From: Armillaria gallica
Lineage: Eukaryota; Basidiomycota; Agaricomycetes; Agaricales; Physalacriaceae
Direction of reading: 5' to 3'
Assembly (NCBI GenBank): GCA_037576215.1
Contig: JBANDB010000012.1
Coordinates: 124,001 to 188,000, forward strand
DNA: 64,000 bases
Of the stretch, positions 48,985 through 59,417 are shown piece by piece. The position numbers were made by a program, and so were the translations under genes. The notes under the pieces are model-generated. The model searched no databases. It was not told where the DNA came from and worked only from the letters and a program-made list of their open reading frames with translations. Positions within the stretch are counted from its first letter, which is position 1; the number at the start of each line of letters is the position of its first letter.

Positions 48985-49165
48985 CACCATTTGAACGTAG
49001 CCATATGACTCACGGGATGTGGCTGCTCTCCAAAGGGTTGTGCGTTAACTTTTGTTCTCCCGTCCCTTGAGATCGAACCTCGGCCAGGACAACACGGAAG
49101 AGACAAACTCTTGTAATGAATTTTTGATTTAGTACGCATGTAGCGCCTCCTATTGAGAGCGCTGA
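48985..49165 (+). repeat. tRNA-like repeat, family A copy 3
   Basis: ACGTAGCCATATGACTCACG and CCCTTGAGATCGAACCTC match copies 1 and 2 in order and spacing. The sequence follows an R1 3' end, as copy 2 does. Confidence 0.35.
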
Positions 49166-49169
49166 GCTA

Positions 49170-50002
49170 GCAATCTCTTATTTGATTTTTTTGCGCCATA
49201 CGACGACAGTATGTGGGGATCTCCTGGAGGAATGCTGCCAGTGTAATTATTGTTTGCGTGGCGTGCGTCGAATGTACTTCTTGCGTATCTCGGATAATAT
49301 CCTACAGGGTGTGCAAAGCTAAGACAAATAGCAGTGCATCACGACAGTATCTGAAACTCAACAGTAAACCTCAGCTCGTTGAAGAACGATGGGCTTACCA
49401 TACCGGAAATATTTCCCACAATCCTCCACGAGTTTTACTAATCGTTATCATGCGCCGTCAGCCGACCTAGCCTCTCGTAAGGGAAAGCCATCCAATCCTT
49501 GACTTGGAGCTGCTCCACTCTCTACGGAAGGACTGATTGTCGCGTGACTAGGTGTTGCGAGAAAGTCCTCGACAATAACACCATACCGTCCACCACATGT
49601 GCATCTTGCCGCAACTTTGGATGCTTGATGTTTACGCCTGTCGCGATTGTTTCGAACTCGGGCTCAATAGTAGTGTTCCGACGTCAATGGAGGCGGACAG
49701 CTGATCGTTGAGCGACGAAAAACTTATCCTTTGGATGGTGTATCTCTTCCTCCTCGGTGAATGTTGGCTGGAACTAAAATCAGCGAAAAGACCTATTGTA
49801 CGCGGGAAACACGTCATATTTGATCACTTCAAAGCGAATGGTCATCCCCCGCTAAATTATAACATGTGCAGTCGTCGAATGCAATAGTTATCAAATGCGT
49901 GGAAGCCAAGAGCAACAAAGAAGAGAATATAATCAAAAGACCATCCAAGTTATAGATGGTTAAAAGAGCTCGAGGTCGAGACTGTTTCAATGAATGGATA
50001 CC
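49170..50002. other. No gene recognised
   Basis: A 70-codon Cys-containing frame (49499-49711) is open, but there is no support for a gene. The chromovirus target sequence ATACC ends this stretch. Confidence 0.4.
49998..50002. repeat. Chromovirus target-site duplication, left
   Basis: ATACC precedes the left LTR and is repeated exactly after the right LTR. Confidence 0.9.
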
Positions 50003-50401
50003 TGTTGCGAATGAGAGTAAATCTGCGAAGAAAAGGTTAGTATATCCGTAGATAGATGAATCCTTTACCTTCGCTGATGTAAGAGATAAGAGCTGAGGAT
50101 GATAATAGAAGAAAGTTCAATCAGTTACCGTGTAAGTGTTCGCTTGAGCCTTTGATTCCGATTAACCTATAGAGGTTCGGCAATCCCTTAAGTTCACTCG
50201 TAAGTAAAGGCGTAAAGGGGTTGTAATTCAAAGTAAAAAGTTAACTAATACAATACTGCCCGTATATATATACTAGTCATAGAAGGGGAAAGAATATTCT
50301 ACTGCGTTCTAGGTAAAGGGAATGAGCAATGGTGACTCGAAAAGGGGAATCATGGCGAAAGGAGATATTGTAGTCAAAAGTATGTATGTAATACCATAAC
50401 A
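50003..50401 (-). repeat. 3' LTR of the chromovirus
   Basis: On the minus strand it starts TGTTATGGTATTACATAC and ends CATTCGCAACA (TG...CA ends). It carries a TATATATA box at about 50263-50274 that would drive transcription when present at the 5' end. Confidence 0.95.
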
Positions 50402-50413
50402 TAGCCCCCCCTG
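50402..50413 (-). other. Polypurine tract
   Basis: On the minus strand TCAGGGGGGCTA abuts the 3' LTR. A G-run at this position is the expected plus-strand primer of reverse transcription. Confidence 0.75.
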
Positions 50414-50555
50414 ACTACATGTATCTACTTGCGCGTCGTCGTAAGCAAAGACAGGTGTGAAATCAAAATGAAGAACTTGAATAGAGGAAAAGAGAGAGAG
50501 AAAAGAAGAAAAAATTTCTGTGCAAAAAATTGAATCAAAAGATCATCAAAGAAGC

Positions 50556-51617
50556 TTACGCGCCGTTCTTCGTCAACTCCGACCAATCAATGGCCTTCCT
50601 TCTCACCTCGACACCCTCGTCGTCATACAGGATCAAGAAGACTCGACCATCCTCAACCGAAATAGTGGGCCACCACTGACCAACCTTCTCTCGGCTCAAT
50701 AGCCCCCCCACGCTACTGCTTCCCGTGGCCATGTTGGAGATGGAATCTGCAAGTTCAAAAGAAGACCGGGTTGCTGAGAGGTCGATGTCGAAGGCCGGCA
50801 TGTTGGGATCGTAGGGAACGATGGTATCCATGGAAGCAACGTACGTGGATAAAGCGCGACTGTCCTCGGATGAATAATGGGTTAACAGCTGCGCGATGGA
50901 TATGTCCCGTGCCTCAGCAGTGTTCCTGACCACCTGTGGGTAGTAGGTCACTAGGAACTGCGACCATGTCCACCCAAACCATGCGCCCCAATTCATGGTG
51001 GATTCAAACCCAAGGCAAGCGCTATGCTCCATACGCTCCTCGAGCCAAACAAACCTGATCGACAGCTCCTCAAAATATTCCCGCAATTCCCTAACAACTT
51101 CATCCTTCGACGCGTCCTGCAAGTGTACAAGGTCGTTCGCGCGCTGACGAAGTTCTGCAAAAGACAGATCTTCCTCGCTACGAAGCCCCAACTCACTGGC
51201 CTGTGTCTCAGGAATCCATAGTGGAGAGGCGACGGTTCCGAGAGGAGCGTGATGGGCAGCGTGAGTGACGAGTTGGATGAAAAGGCTGGTGATATGGCGT
51301 AGGCTGATGATGACGGAAGCATTGGGAGTGTAGACGAGATGTCCGTTGGTGGTGGTAGCGTAAACGTCGGTTTCGGTGATGACTTGGTCAATGCGTAGGT
51401 CCCCAATAATGGCCACCATGAGTCGTCGGAAGATTGGCTCATGGATGAAGACATTCATGGCGCACACAAAGGCGCGGATAACGTTGGATGCTTCAGTAGG
51501 CATGACTACAGAACCTGTTAGCATATGGCTCAAAGAAATCATAGGAGTTAACGTGCCAGTGTTTAAGGTATGATTGGTTTTATAAAAGCGAGAATGAGGC
51601 GAGAACGAGATAGACAA
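50556..51617 (-). CDS. Extra chromovirus ORF (ORF3), unknown protein
   Basis: Up to 353 codons lie on the sense strand between pol and the polypurine tract, about 375 bp after pol. Most chromoviruses have nothing here. The protein has no membrane segment, zinc finger or protease motif that I can see, so it is not an obvious envelope. It is rich in hydrophobic and aromatic residues (MNWGAWFGWTWSQFLVTYYP in mid-protein) and ends VRRKAIDWSELTKNGA. A TATA box (TATAAAA, 51584-51578) lies inside the first codons, so translation probably starts at Met 51542, 51524 or 51503 from a separate transcript. It could be a captured host gene or an element-specific accessory protein. The frame is intact. Confidence 0.7.
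   Translation of the reverse strand: MSISFSPHSRFYKTNHTLNTGTLTPMISLSHMLTGSVVMPTEASNVIRAFVCAMNVFIHEPIFRRLMVAIIGDLRIDQVITETDVYATTTNGHLVYTPNASVIISLRHITSLFIQLVTHAAHHAPLGTVASPLWIPETQASELGLRSEEDLSFAELRQRANDLVHLQDASKDEVVRELREYFEELSIRFVWLEERMEHSACLGFESTMNWGAWFGWTWSQFLVTYYPQVVRNTAEARDISIAQLLTHYSSEDSRALSTYVASMDTIVPYDPNMPAFDIDLSATRSSFELADSISNMATGSSSVGGLLSREKVGQWWPTISVEDGRVFLILYDDEGVEVRRKAIDWSELTKNGA
51578..51584 (-). promoter_or_regulatory. Candidate internal TATA box for ORF3
   Basis: TATAAAA on the minus strand, in the context GCTTTTATAAAACC, lies 36-75 bases upstream of three in-frame ATGs (51542, 51524, 51503). This spacing fits a transcript starting inside the longest ORF. Confidence 0.35.
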
Positions 51618-51993
51618 AAGTTCAACTGGCGAGGTCGCAAAAAGTGGGTTGACGCTGCGGTATTCATACAGATTAAATACGATGCTTTAACTGGGGATAG
51701 AAAGTTCTAGGGAGGTCAGGAAATGTCGGGAAATGTCCATGTTAGGTGAAAATTGTACCAATGGGAAGGGCATGAGGCTCGATGACAAGCGTTAGACTAA
51801 ATGGAGGGCCAAGCGTCGCCTCGAGGTGGGATGTCGTCTAGCTGGGGCTATTGAAATCTTGAAGATAGCCATGAGGACGTCTAATACCCACGCGGTAAAG
51901 GGACGTGGCTGACGAGAATAGAGTGAATAGGTACAAAGAAAAAGAAGGAGAAAAACACGCCTAGAAATTAGTGAGTATGCCGTATACCCCTCA

Positions 51994-54900
51994 CTAATTA
52001 TTAATGTTCTTTCTCCTAATCCAATCCTGTAAGACTAGTGGCGCATTTTTGAGCTCGCTCGACGTTTTCCATTCATCTTCACTAGCAGGCAGTCCTTTGA
52101 ACCTAACTCGGAATTTCTTGACACGTCGATGTTTTCCAGGTGCCTTGAACATGCGTTCGTTTAAGATCTTTTCCACCTCCACTTCAGGGAGCTCCTCAAA
52201 ATCCGAACGATTGAGATCTCGGGTTGGTCGTGTCCCTAGGTCAGGAGTCGAAGGCTGGTACTTTTCCAGGTGCGCGATATTGATGATGGGATGCATTCGG
52301 TAAGAGGCAGGTAACCGTAATTGGTAAGTCACCGGACTTAACTTTCGTATCACTTCGAACGGTCCATCATATCTCATCAGCAATTTCTTACCGCGACCCT
52401 TCTCATTCTTCAGAAGCTCGAGTGTATGTGGATTTAGAAGTACGAAGTCTCCTTCCTTGAACTCGGTGAGTAACCTACCTTTGTTATAATTCCTCTCCTG
52501 AAAAGCTCTACTCAGTGTCAAAGCTTCCTTAGCTCGCGTACGCTCGGCTTCAAACTGTTCGACCATATCAACTGCACGGTCATCTTCATGTTCAAGATGA
52601 ACTTCGTCTGGCTCTCCCCCGTTGCTCACCGTGTCTCCCAAAGGTCTGGGTATATATGAAGGATGTGAAAGCAAGGTTGATTCGGTTGTTGGGTGGAAAC
52701 CAAATAGTAAATAGGCCGGTGAGTATCCTGTACTTGTATGGGGAGAAGTATTATAGGATAACTCTAATCCATCCAGATATTTATTCCAGTCATCGCGATT
52801 AGGACCAATGTACGCCCGTAACGCAATTTCCAGTCCCTGGTTCAGTATCTCTGTTTGTCCATCAGCTTGAGGATGGTACGAGGTCGTCAAAGCTCGTTTC
52901 ATTCCCATTAGCTGACAGACTTCTTTCCAGAATCCATTCTTCCAACGAGCATCTCGGTCTGTTATAATTTGCGATGGGATTCCAAATTTTGATATGATAT
53001 GATGGTGGAATAAACGGGCTGTCTCCTCATCGGTTATCTTGGTGTTACATGGGATGAAAAAGGCATATTTGGTGAGCTTGTCTACTATTACAAGGATGTT
53101 GTCATATCCTGATGCTTCCGGTAATTCAGGAATAAAATCCATCGAAACAACTTCGAAGGGACGAGTTGGAATAGGTATTGGTTGAAGAAGTCCTACGGGC
53201 CCGTGACGCCTTGGCTTTGATTTCTGACAGATGTCGCAGGTATTCACATACCTTCGGAGATCCCTCGACATTCCAGGCCAATAATGCGTAGATGCAAGAC
53301 GATTATAGCATTTGTAATAACCTCCGTGAGCTGATTCAGTCAACGAATTATGTGCTTGGTCCATTACTGATATCCTCAAAGCTTCGGGTACACAGAGTCG
53401 ACTATTGCCATTGCTGTCCTCGAAAAATAGTAGTCCATCGTCGGAGTATTGATATTGTGGATACCGCGGTAGAATGTGGGATTGTGGCTCTTGTAGGGAC
53501 TCAATGACATCTTTGAAATGTGAATCCTCCTGATAAGCGGTGCGCCATTTCTCCAGCTCTTCCGGTTTTATGTGAATGATGATATTATAGAACTGGGCCG
53601 TCATTATGTTGGCTGTCCTAATATCTTCGTTGGAAAGACTTGTTACCGGTAACTTACCTAGGTCTACAGCGAAGTCTTTGGGGAACGTTTCCTCCGATGC
53701 CTGAATGAATTTAGACCCGATGGTGAGCAGTCTGTCTTCAAATTTCTCTCCCAATTCATCGTACATGTTGCGCATAGGGTCTACATCCTCTGAAGGCGAA
53801 AGATTAACTGATCTGACTGTATCAGAAGATGGACCGTAATCAGTAGGAATGCGCCGCCGTAGTCGAGAAATGGGATCCACGTTTGAATGCACCCTTCCAG
53901 CTCGATGAACAATGTGCATATTTGGATACGCCGCAAATACCGTACCCCAGGTTAGTAAGCGTCGGTTAACATTCTGAAAAGTTTTACTCCATGTCAAGGC
54001 CGCATGATCTGTAATTGCGAGGATCTGTTCACCTTCAATGTATGGCTGAAATTTGATAAGCGCCTCCTTCAAAGCTAATGCCTCGCGTTCCGTAGGTGAA
54101 TAATTCCTTTCTGCCGACTTAAGAACTCTTGACCAGTAGCAAACCACACGCTCAACGTGGACTGTAGTCTCTTCAAAGTTTTTTGCCCATTTTCCTGGTG
54201 AAGGGACATCATTGAACTCCTTCGATATTGACGGAATGACCTGAGGTACCTCCTCGCCGCTATCAAAAGCTTTCTTAAACCGATCATAAAGTCTAGTTCC
54301 ACGCAGATCCTTGATCAGAATGGGCTGCACTTGTTGAAGTATCCCCGCTAGTCCGTAGTCACAAGCATCGGTATATACTCGATAAGGCAGACCCCGAGTT
54401 GCATAACCTCGCACAGGTGCATTAGCCAATACCTGTTTACATAAAGAGAAAGCCTCGTCATGAATGTCAGTCCATTTCCATTCGATCCCTTTCTTCAGGA
54501 GCTGAAACAGAGGGTAAGCAATCCAGGCATAGAATGGAACATAAGCAGAAAAATATACCATCATACCTAAAAATGTTTGTAGTTCTCGCACGTTTAGAGG
54601 TGTCTCCAATGCTACAATGGCTTCCACCTTTTCTCGATGCGTGGACATTCCCAAGCGTGATACCTTCTGTCCTAGCAAAAGAAGGGACTGATAAGCTAAA
54701 TGGCATTTCGGTAAGGAAAGTGTTATTCCAGAAGATGTGATAGCTTCGAGGACTTGATCGACGTGTTGTAAATGTTCCTCGAAGGTTAGAGAGAAAATGA
54801 CGATGTCATCAATGTATACCAATGCAAATATCTACAAAAATGGAGCTAAAACATTCTGCATTACTCGCTGAAATACACTTGGGCCATTACGATATCCAAA

Positions 54901-56535
54901 CGGCATGCGTGTAAATTGCCAGAGTCCTCGATGGCTACGGAAAGCTAACTTCTCCCGTGAATTCTCATGAACTATAAGCTGCGTAAATCCAGATAAAGCA
55001 TCAAGTGTAGATAGCCATTGTGCACCTGAGAGAGCCTGAGTGATGTCATCTTGCTTAGGCAGTGGAAATTCATCAGGTATAACCATGCTGTTTAATTTCC
55101 GGTAATCAATAACCATTCGAGGCTTACCATTACGATACACAATGAAAGCAGGGGCTGCCCAGGGACTTCGCGAGGGCTCTATAACACCTAATTGGATCCA
55201 AGCATCTACCTGTTTATTCATGACATCACGGCTTGCTGGGGAAACCGGAAATGGAGGTAACGACACTGGTTGTGATCCAGGTTTCAACTGAATTTCTACT
55301 CGAGCATCATTGGTCCCTAGCCTGCCGTCCAATCCAAATGCCATCTGATTTCGCTGGATAACCTCTTGAAGCTGCTTCCGTTGATCTTGAGAAAGATCAG
55401 GTGATAGATCAAGTTCCTCAAGCAGTCGTGTTGAAGGAATATGATCACCAGGCGTATCCGCTGTCTTGGGTCCACCTTCTATAGGCTCCTGTGATGCCGG
55501 ATCATCGGGCTCAGTTGCGTTCCGTTGTGCCTTTGAGGTAATTTCTGATTGGCTCCGTATGGCTAGTGCTGAAGATGTCGTCATTGAACTCTTCTCTTCC
55601 ACCATATAGCGTATGAATGCTGCGTGCGCCTCCTGGAATTTATCTCTCTCACCTCGCTGTTGTCGATCCAGCCAGTTCCTAGGGTTATGGACCTTACTCA
55701 GGACTTGTCCTTTACTGACGACCACTGGACTGTCCGAAAAATTTGAGATATGCAAGAAAGGGTAGTTAGCGGAGATAAGGGAATCAGGTGAGCCGTAAAT
55801 TTGACGTGCATTATTGTCCTGCTGAATGCTTCGTTCGACAAATAGACTCTGACTGTCACTTGAAAATTGAATATCCACTGGGATGCGGAGGCAAGATTCA
55901 GGGGGTATCACTGCACGTACCTTCGATTTGACATTTCCCTGTCCTTCAGCCCTCTTTCGTCTACGCTGTAGCTTCTGAGAGCGACGATGCATTCTACTAC
56001 GGGATATGCGAGCACCCACGTCAAGTCGCTTTCTTACTGTGAATGTCTTCCCTTCTTTGTCAAGAAAGGAAGGGGATGTTGAACATGATACTTTTAGTTC
56101 ACGGCCTGTATCGCCAAATGTTAAGATACTCTCTCCCCCCCGACGAATGACCGAAATTGAGTATTGGTCCGCGAAGTCATTGCCAAGAATAAAAGGTGTT
56201 GTCATTCCCTTTACTACATAGGCCTCAACATTGATTTTTACTGGACCCTGGTCAGTGTCGAAATAGAGATCTAACTTAACAAAGCCAGAGATACTAGAGG
56301 AACCAGTGACCTGTACAAGATTAATCTGTTGCCCTGCACGAATACTTGGACTGTGCGAGAGATTTTTAAGTGCTTCCTGTGATATCAAAGTAATATCTGA
56401 CCCTGAATCAATTATAACTTTGATCTTGTCACGATGAAGGCTGTTCACGCTTGCTATCGCTTCCGTCGCCTTGCTTCCCAAGAATGTGCATCCAGGGGTC
56501 TTTCCATCAATTTCCGTAATTCGATTAGCGACTTG
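51994..56535 (-). pseudogene. pol: Chromovirus pol (PR-RT-RNaseH-IN-chromodomain) with one in-frame stop
   Basis: The frame is open from 56535 except for TAG at 54834-54832. Domains in order: a retained GCTFLGSKATEA leader; aspartic protease with IIDSGSD (about 56409); reverse transcriptase with PRMVIDYRKLN, STLDALSGF, FTRMPFGYRNGP and, just after the stop, LVYIDDIVIFS (54820 on); RNase H (TDACDYGL near 54360, TDHAALTW near 54005); integrase with a Cys pair CDICQ (about 53230), catalytic MDF (about 53140), TDRDARW and GQTEI (about 52850); and a C-terminal chromodomain (EVEKILNERMF to APLVLQDWIRR, 52180-52010). The stop falls where many relatives have Trp, so a single TGG-to-TAG change is likely. 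It lies -1 relative to gag, with an 82-base overlap. Confidence 0.9.
54832..54834 (-). other. Nonsense codon in reverse transcriptase
   Basis: TAG lies between NVLAPFL and IFALVYIDD, in the same frame on both sides. Without suppression the product lacks the YIDD active site, RNase H and integrase. Confidence 0.85.
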
Positions 56536-58907
56536 TCAGCGATGTGACCTGATTTGTTCCGAGTATCAGATTCTGTCTTGTTAATTGACTTTGCTAAAGC
56601 TCGCCTAGTTCTCCTATTCAATGCAGGTTTCTCATAAAAGGATGTACAGGCATTTTTTGATTCAACTCGGAAAACATGGATAGGTGTGATCTTCTCCTCA
56701 TTTGACTCAGTATCATTGCATGATTCACCCCCCAGGGCTGAAGGCTTGGCAGTGTCAACCTTGCATGAGTCAACAAGTCTGCACGAAGATTCAGTAGTCT
56801 GAAGGGTCTCATCAAAATCCTGGCCCGAAATCTCGGTGTCGTCTAGCGAATAGTACAGATCATCATATTCCGCTTGCGATGAGTCAAAGCTGATGCTTGC
56901 CATGTTAGTGCGGGCCGATTTCATATCCTCGTAATGGTGCTCACATTCCGGATCCCAGTGTTGATCACTGCCACAGTGACGGCAAGGTCGTGCTCCTTTT
57001 TGCCTTGGCGTGAACCTCCGCTTTGATATGTTCTTGTCGTTCCGAGGGAATCTTGGTGGGGGGAATCCTTCCGAAGTACCCACTAAATTGGTGCGTGCTA
57101 TTCGGTCATGATTTCCGTATCTTGAATCTGAGTTTCTAAAGGACACTGGCCGGTCGAATTGAGGTACTTGTGATGGGTGAGACAAGCGTATCAATGTATG
57201 TTCATGGAATCGAATCGCATTCTGGAACTGTACCGCTGTCTCATAAGACTCTGTATTCAGCACGGTGTGCCATACAGCCGGTGCTCCTCCCATGATTTCA
57301 CTGATGAGCTCATGATCACTTACCTCACTTGCCAAGGTCATAAGCTCCTTCTTGCGGATGTAGTATTCACTCGGAGTTTCCCTGGAGTGGCCCCATTCGC
57401 GGTAAGTCGCTCGTAATGCTTTAGCCTTGTGATCCTCCCACCATTTGCGATTCATGTAGAAGGCTGCTATTGCCTCTCGCATGGTATCCCAGTCTTCTTC
57501 AAGGATTTCGCGATGTGCCATTGGTAAGGAGAAATACCATTTCTCGGCAGAATCTGTGAGTCGTTTAGGGATGATTTTTCCGAGTTGAACAAAGACCTTA
57601 TCACTCCATGCGCTCAGATCATCAATTTTCCGCATCCAAGCTACAATGGTATCACCATTACCGTCCCACGTTGGTACGTCTGCTAATTTTAGCTTCTGAT
57701 CAAACTGAGGTCCGGAATCGTTTGATGCGACAGTGCTGCTTGGTCGTGCGCCAGTCCGAGAGTGAGGGTTTTGGAATCTGCGTGAGTGCCTGTCCTCTTC
57801 TTCATCTGCATTCCTCCTCGGATTGCTATAGGGCGCTTGTCCATGCTTGAATGGTCCGAGAAAATCTTCCTGAGTGGCTCCGTTGCTTCGCTGACCACCA
57901 TTCTGGAAAGTATACGACGTCCAGTTTTTGGCAATGTTGGAGCTAGGTTGTTGGAAGTTGCTGGTACGGTTACGATATCTAAGCTGGGGAATAGGAACTA
58001 ATGTTCGATGTCTCCCTGTAGATGGTCTGGCCTCAATATCCGGGTGATCTGGTTGCGTGGGTGACCTATTATGTTGACTGACCGAGTCAAATGGTTCATC
58101 AAATGGTGGAAACGACGGCATTTGATCTCGTAAGTCATCCTGATCCTGATTATGCATACGACGCGGTCTTCCCGTTGCCCAGTCATGATATTTGTCGAGT
58201 TGGAATAGCAAGTTCTCAGTTTGAGCTCGAAAGCTTATCACGAATAACTCCAAGTCACTGTATGAGATCCATTCGGTTATGTCATTGGATAGGCCCCATG
58301 TCGGAAGTGCTAACCTTGGAATACCGTTTGCCTCTAACGACACTTGCGCTCTCGATTTCCGTTCACGCAGCATGCTCATAAATCTGCTATACAGATCCCG
58401 GTTCAGACGGAAACCTACATCACTATTCTCTGTCCGAATGAGATGCACTCTTGCCAGAAGCTGTTCCATACCAATGAGTATCTTCTGGAACCGCTTGTAT
58501 TGTGCCAGGCTGAGAATATCCGATTTATACAGGTTCATCCGCATGTACTTCTTAACTATGTCATAAGCGTCACTCATACGACGATGACCAATGCCGTCGC
58601 TGTCCGCGTCTGCTAGCCTGTATAATGGTCCCGCGGTTGCCCAAGTAAACTCGAATTCCCTTTCTGTCTCGTCGTCACATGTATCCGATGAGAAAGGGTT
58701 TCCTGGTGGTTCGAGATCAAGTAGATCTTCCTCAAGTTGTACTAGACGTGACTGTCTGGCCGTTTCAGCTGCAGTCCCAGATTTCTCTGTCGATGACCCT
58801 GCTTGTGCTTCGCTGCCGGTAGCGAGGACGGTCGGAGATCCTATGAAACGGGCTGAAATAGTTTCCTTGCGTTGTTGCTCTGCTCCTGTGTGAGAAGATG
58901 AAGGCAT
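56454..58907 (-). CDS. gag: Chromovirus Gag polyprotein
   Basis: This intact frame of 817 codons encodes the structural polyprotein that forms the virus-like particle. The N-terminal third is polar and rich in Ser, Arg and acidic residues. A retrotransposon-gag capsid-type region lies at about residues 410-575 (LADVPTWDGNGDTIVAWMRK, EKWYFSLP, SEYYIRKKELM). One CCHC zinc knuckle, CRHCGSDQHWDPEC (C-x2-C-x4-H-x4-C), lies at 56984-56943. The C-terminus is basic (EARRRKR). The ATG at 58907 is the first in frame after the primer-binding site. Pol starts in the -1 frame within the last 27 codons. At 817 residues it is long for a Ty3 Gag, mainly because of the N-terminal extension. Confidence 0.9.
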   Translation of the reverse strand: MPSSSHTGAEQQRKETISARFIGSPTVLATGSEAQAGSSTEKSGTAAETARQSRLVQLEEDLLDLEPPGNPFSSDTCDDETEREFEFTWATAGPLYRLADADSDGIGHRRMSDAYDIVKKYMRMNLYKSDILSLAQYKRFQKILIGMEQLLARVHLIRTENSDVGFRLNRDLYSRFMSMLRERKSRAQVSLEANGIPRLALPTWGLSNDITEWISYSDLELFVISFRAQTENLLFQLDKYHDWATGRPRRMHNQDQDDLRDQMPSFPPFDEPFDSVSQHNRSPTQPDHPDIEARPSTGRHRTLVPIPQLRYRNRTSNFQQPSSNIAKNWTSYTFQNGGQRSNGATQEDFLGPFKHGQAPYSNPRRNADEEEDRHSRRFQNPHSRTGARPSSTVASNDSGPQFDQKLKLADVPTWDGNGDTIVAWMRKIDDLSAWSDKVFVQLGKIIPKRLTDSAEKWYFSLPMAHREILEEDWDTMREAIAAFYMNRKWWEDHKAKALRATYREWGHSRETPSEYYIRKKELMTLASEVSDHELISEIMGGAPAVWHTVLNTESYETAVQFQNAIRFHEHTLIRLSHPSQVPQFDRPVSFRNSDSRYGNHDRIARTNLVGTSEGFPPPRFPRNDKNISKRRFTPRQKGARPCRHCGSDQHWDPECEHHYEDMKSARTNMASISFDSSQAEYDDLYYSLDDTEISGQDFDETLQTTESSCRLVDSCKVDTAKPSALGGESCNDTESNEEKITPIHVFRVESKNACTSFYEKPALNRRTRRALAKSINKTESDTRNKSGHIADKSLIELRKLMERPLDAHSWEARRRKR

Positions 58908-58997
58908 CGCTTCGCTGGGATCAATGAGATTAAGGACTAGCTCTGTGAATGGATCAATGGTGCTACGATGTAAGCGAACTCCTTATCAAGGTAAAAG

Positions 58998-59012
58998 CCA
59001 ATGTGTCCACCA
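58998..59012 (-). other. Primer-binding site
   Basis: On the minus strand TGGTGGACACATTGG begins two bases after the 5' LTR. It starts with TGG, complementary to a tRNA CCA end. The tRNA species cannot be assigned from the window. Confidence 0.65.
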
Positions 59013-59013
59013 A

Positions 59014-59412
59014 TGTTGCGAATGAGAGTAAATCTGCGAAGAAAAGGTTAGTATATCCGTAGATAGATGAATCCTTTACCTTCGCTGATGTAAGAGATAA
59101 GAGCTGAGGATGATAATAGAAGAAAGTTCAATCAGTTACCGTGTAAGTGTTCGCTTGAGCCTTTGATTCCGATTAACCTATAGAGGTTCGGCAATCCCTT
59201 AAGTTCACTCGTAAGTAAAGGCGTAAAGGGGTTGTAATTCAAAGTAAAAAGTTAACTAATACAATACTGCCCGTATATATATACTAGTCATAGAAGGGGA
59301 AAGAATATTCTACTGCGTTCTAGGTAAAGGGAATGAGCAATGGTGACTCGAAAAGGGGAATCATGGCGAAAGGAGATATTGTAGTCAAAAGTATGTATGT
59401 AATACCATAACA
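59014..59412 (-). repeat. 5' LTR of the chromovirus
   Basis: The LTR is 399 bp and looks identical to the left LTR. A TATATATA box lies at 59274-59284. It is followed on the right by the target duplication ATACC (59413-59417). Confidence 0.95.
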
Positions 59413-59417
59413 ATACC
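59413..59417. repeat. Chromovirus target-site duplication, right
   Basis: ATACC is an exact copy of 49998-50002. Confidence 0.9.

Larger units (their letters stand above)
50003..59412 (-). mobile_element. Complete Ty3 chromovirus, 9.4 kb
   Basis: The element runs right to left: 5' LTR 59014-59412, primer-binding site, gag, pol with C-terminal chromodomain, an extra ORF, polypurine tract and 3' LTR 50003-50401. Both LTRs are 399 bp and look identical base for base, and the 5-bp target duplication is perfect, so the insertion is recent. A chromodomain on integrase places it among chromoviruses. Pol carries one nonsense codon, so this copy is probably non-autonomous unless the stop is read through or is a sequence error. 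It is inserted between R1 copies in otherwise gene-poor DNA. Confidence 0.95.
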
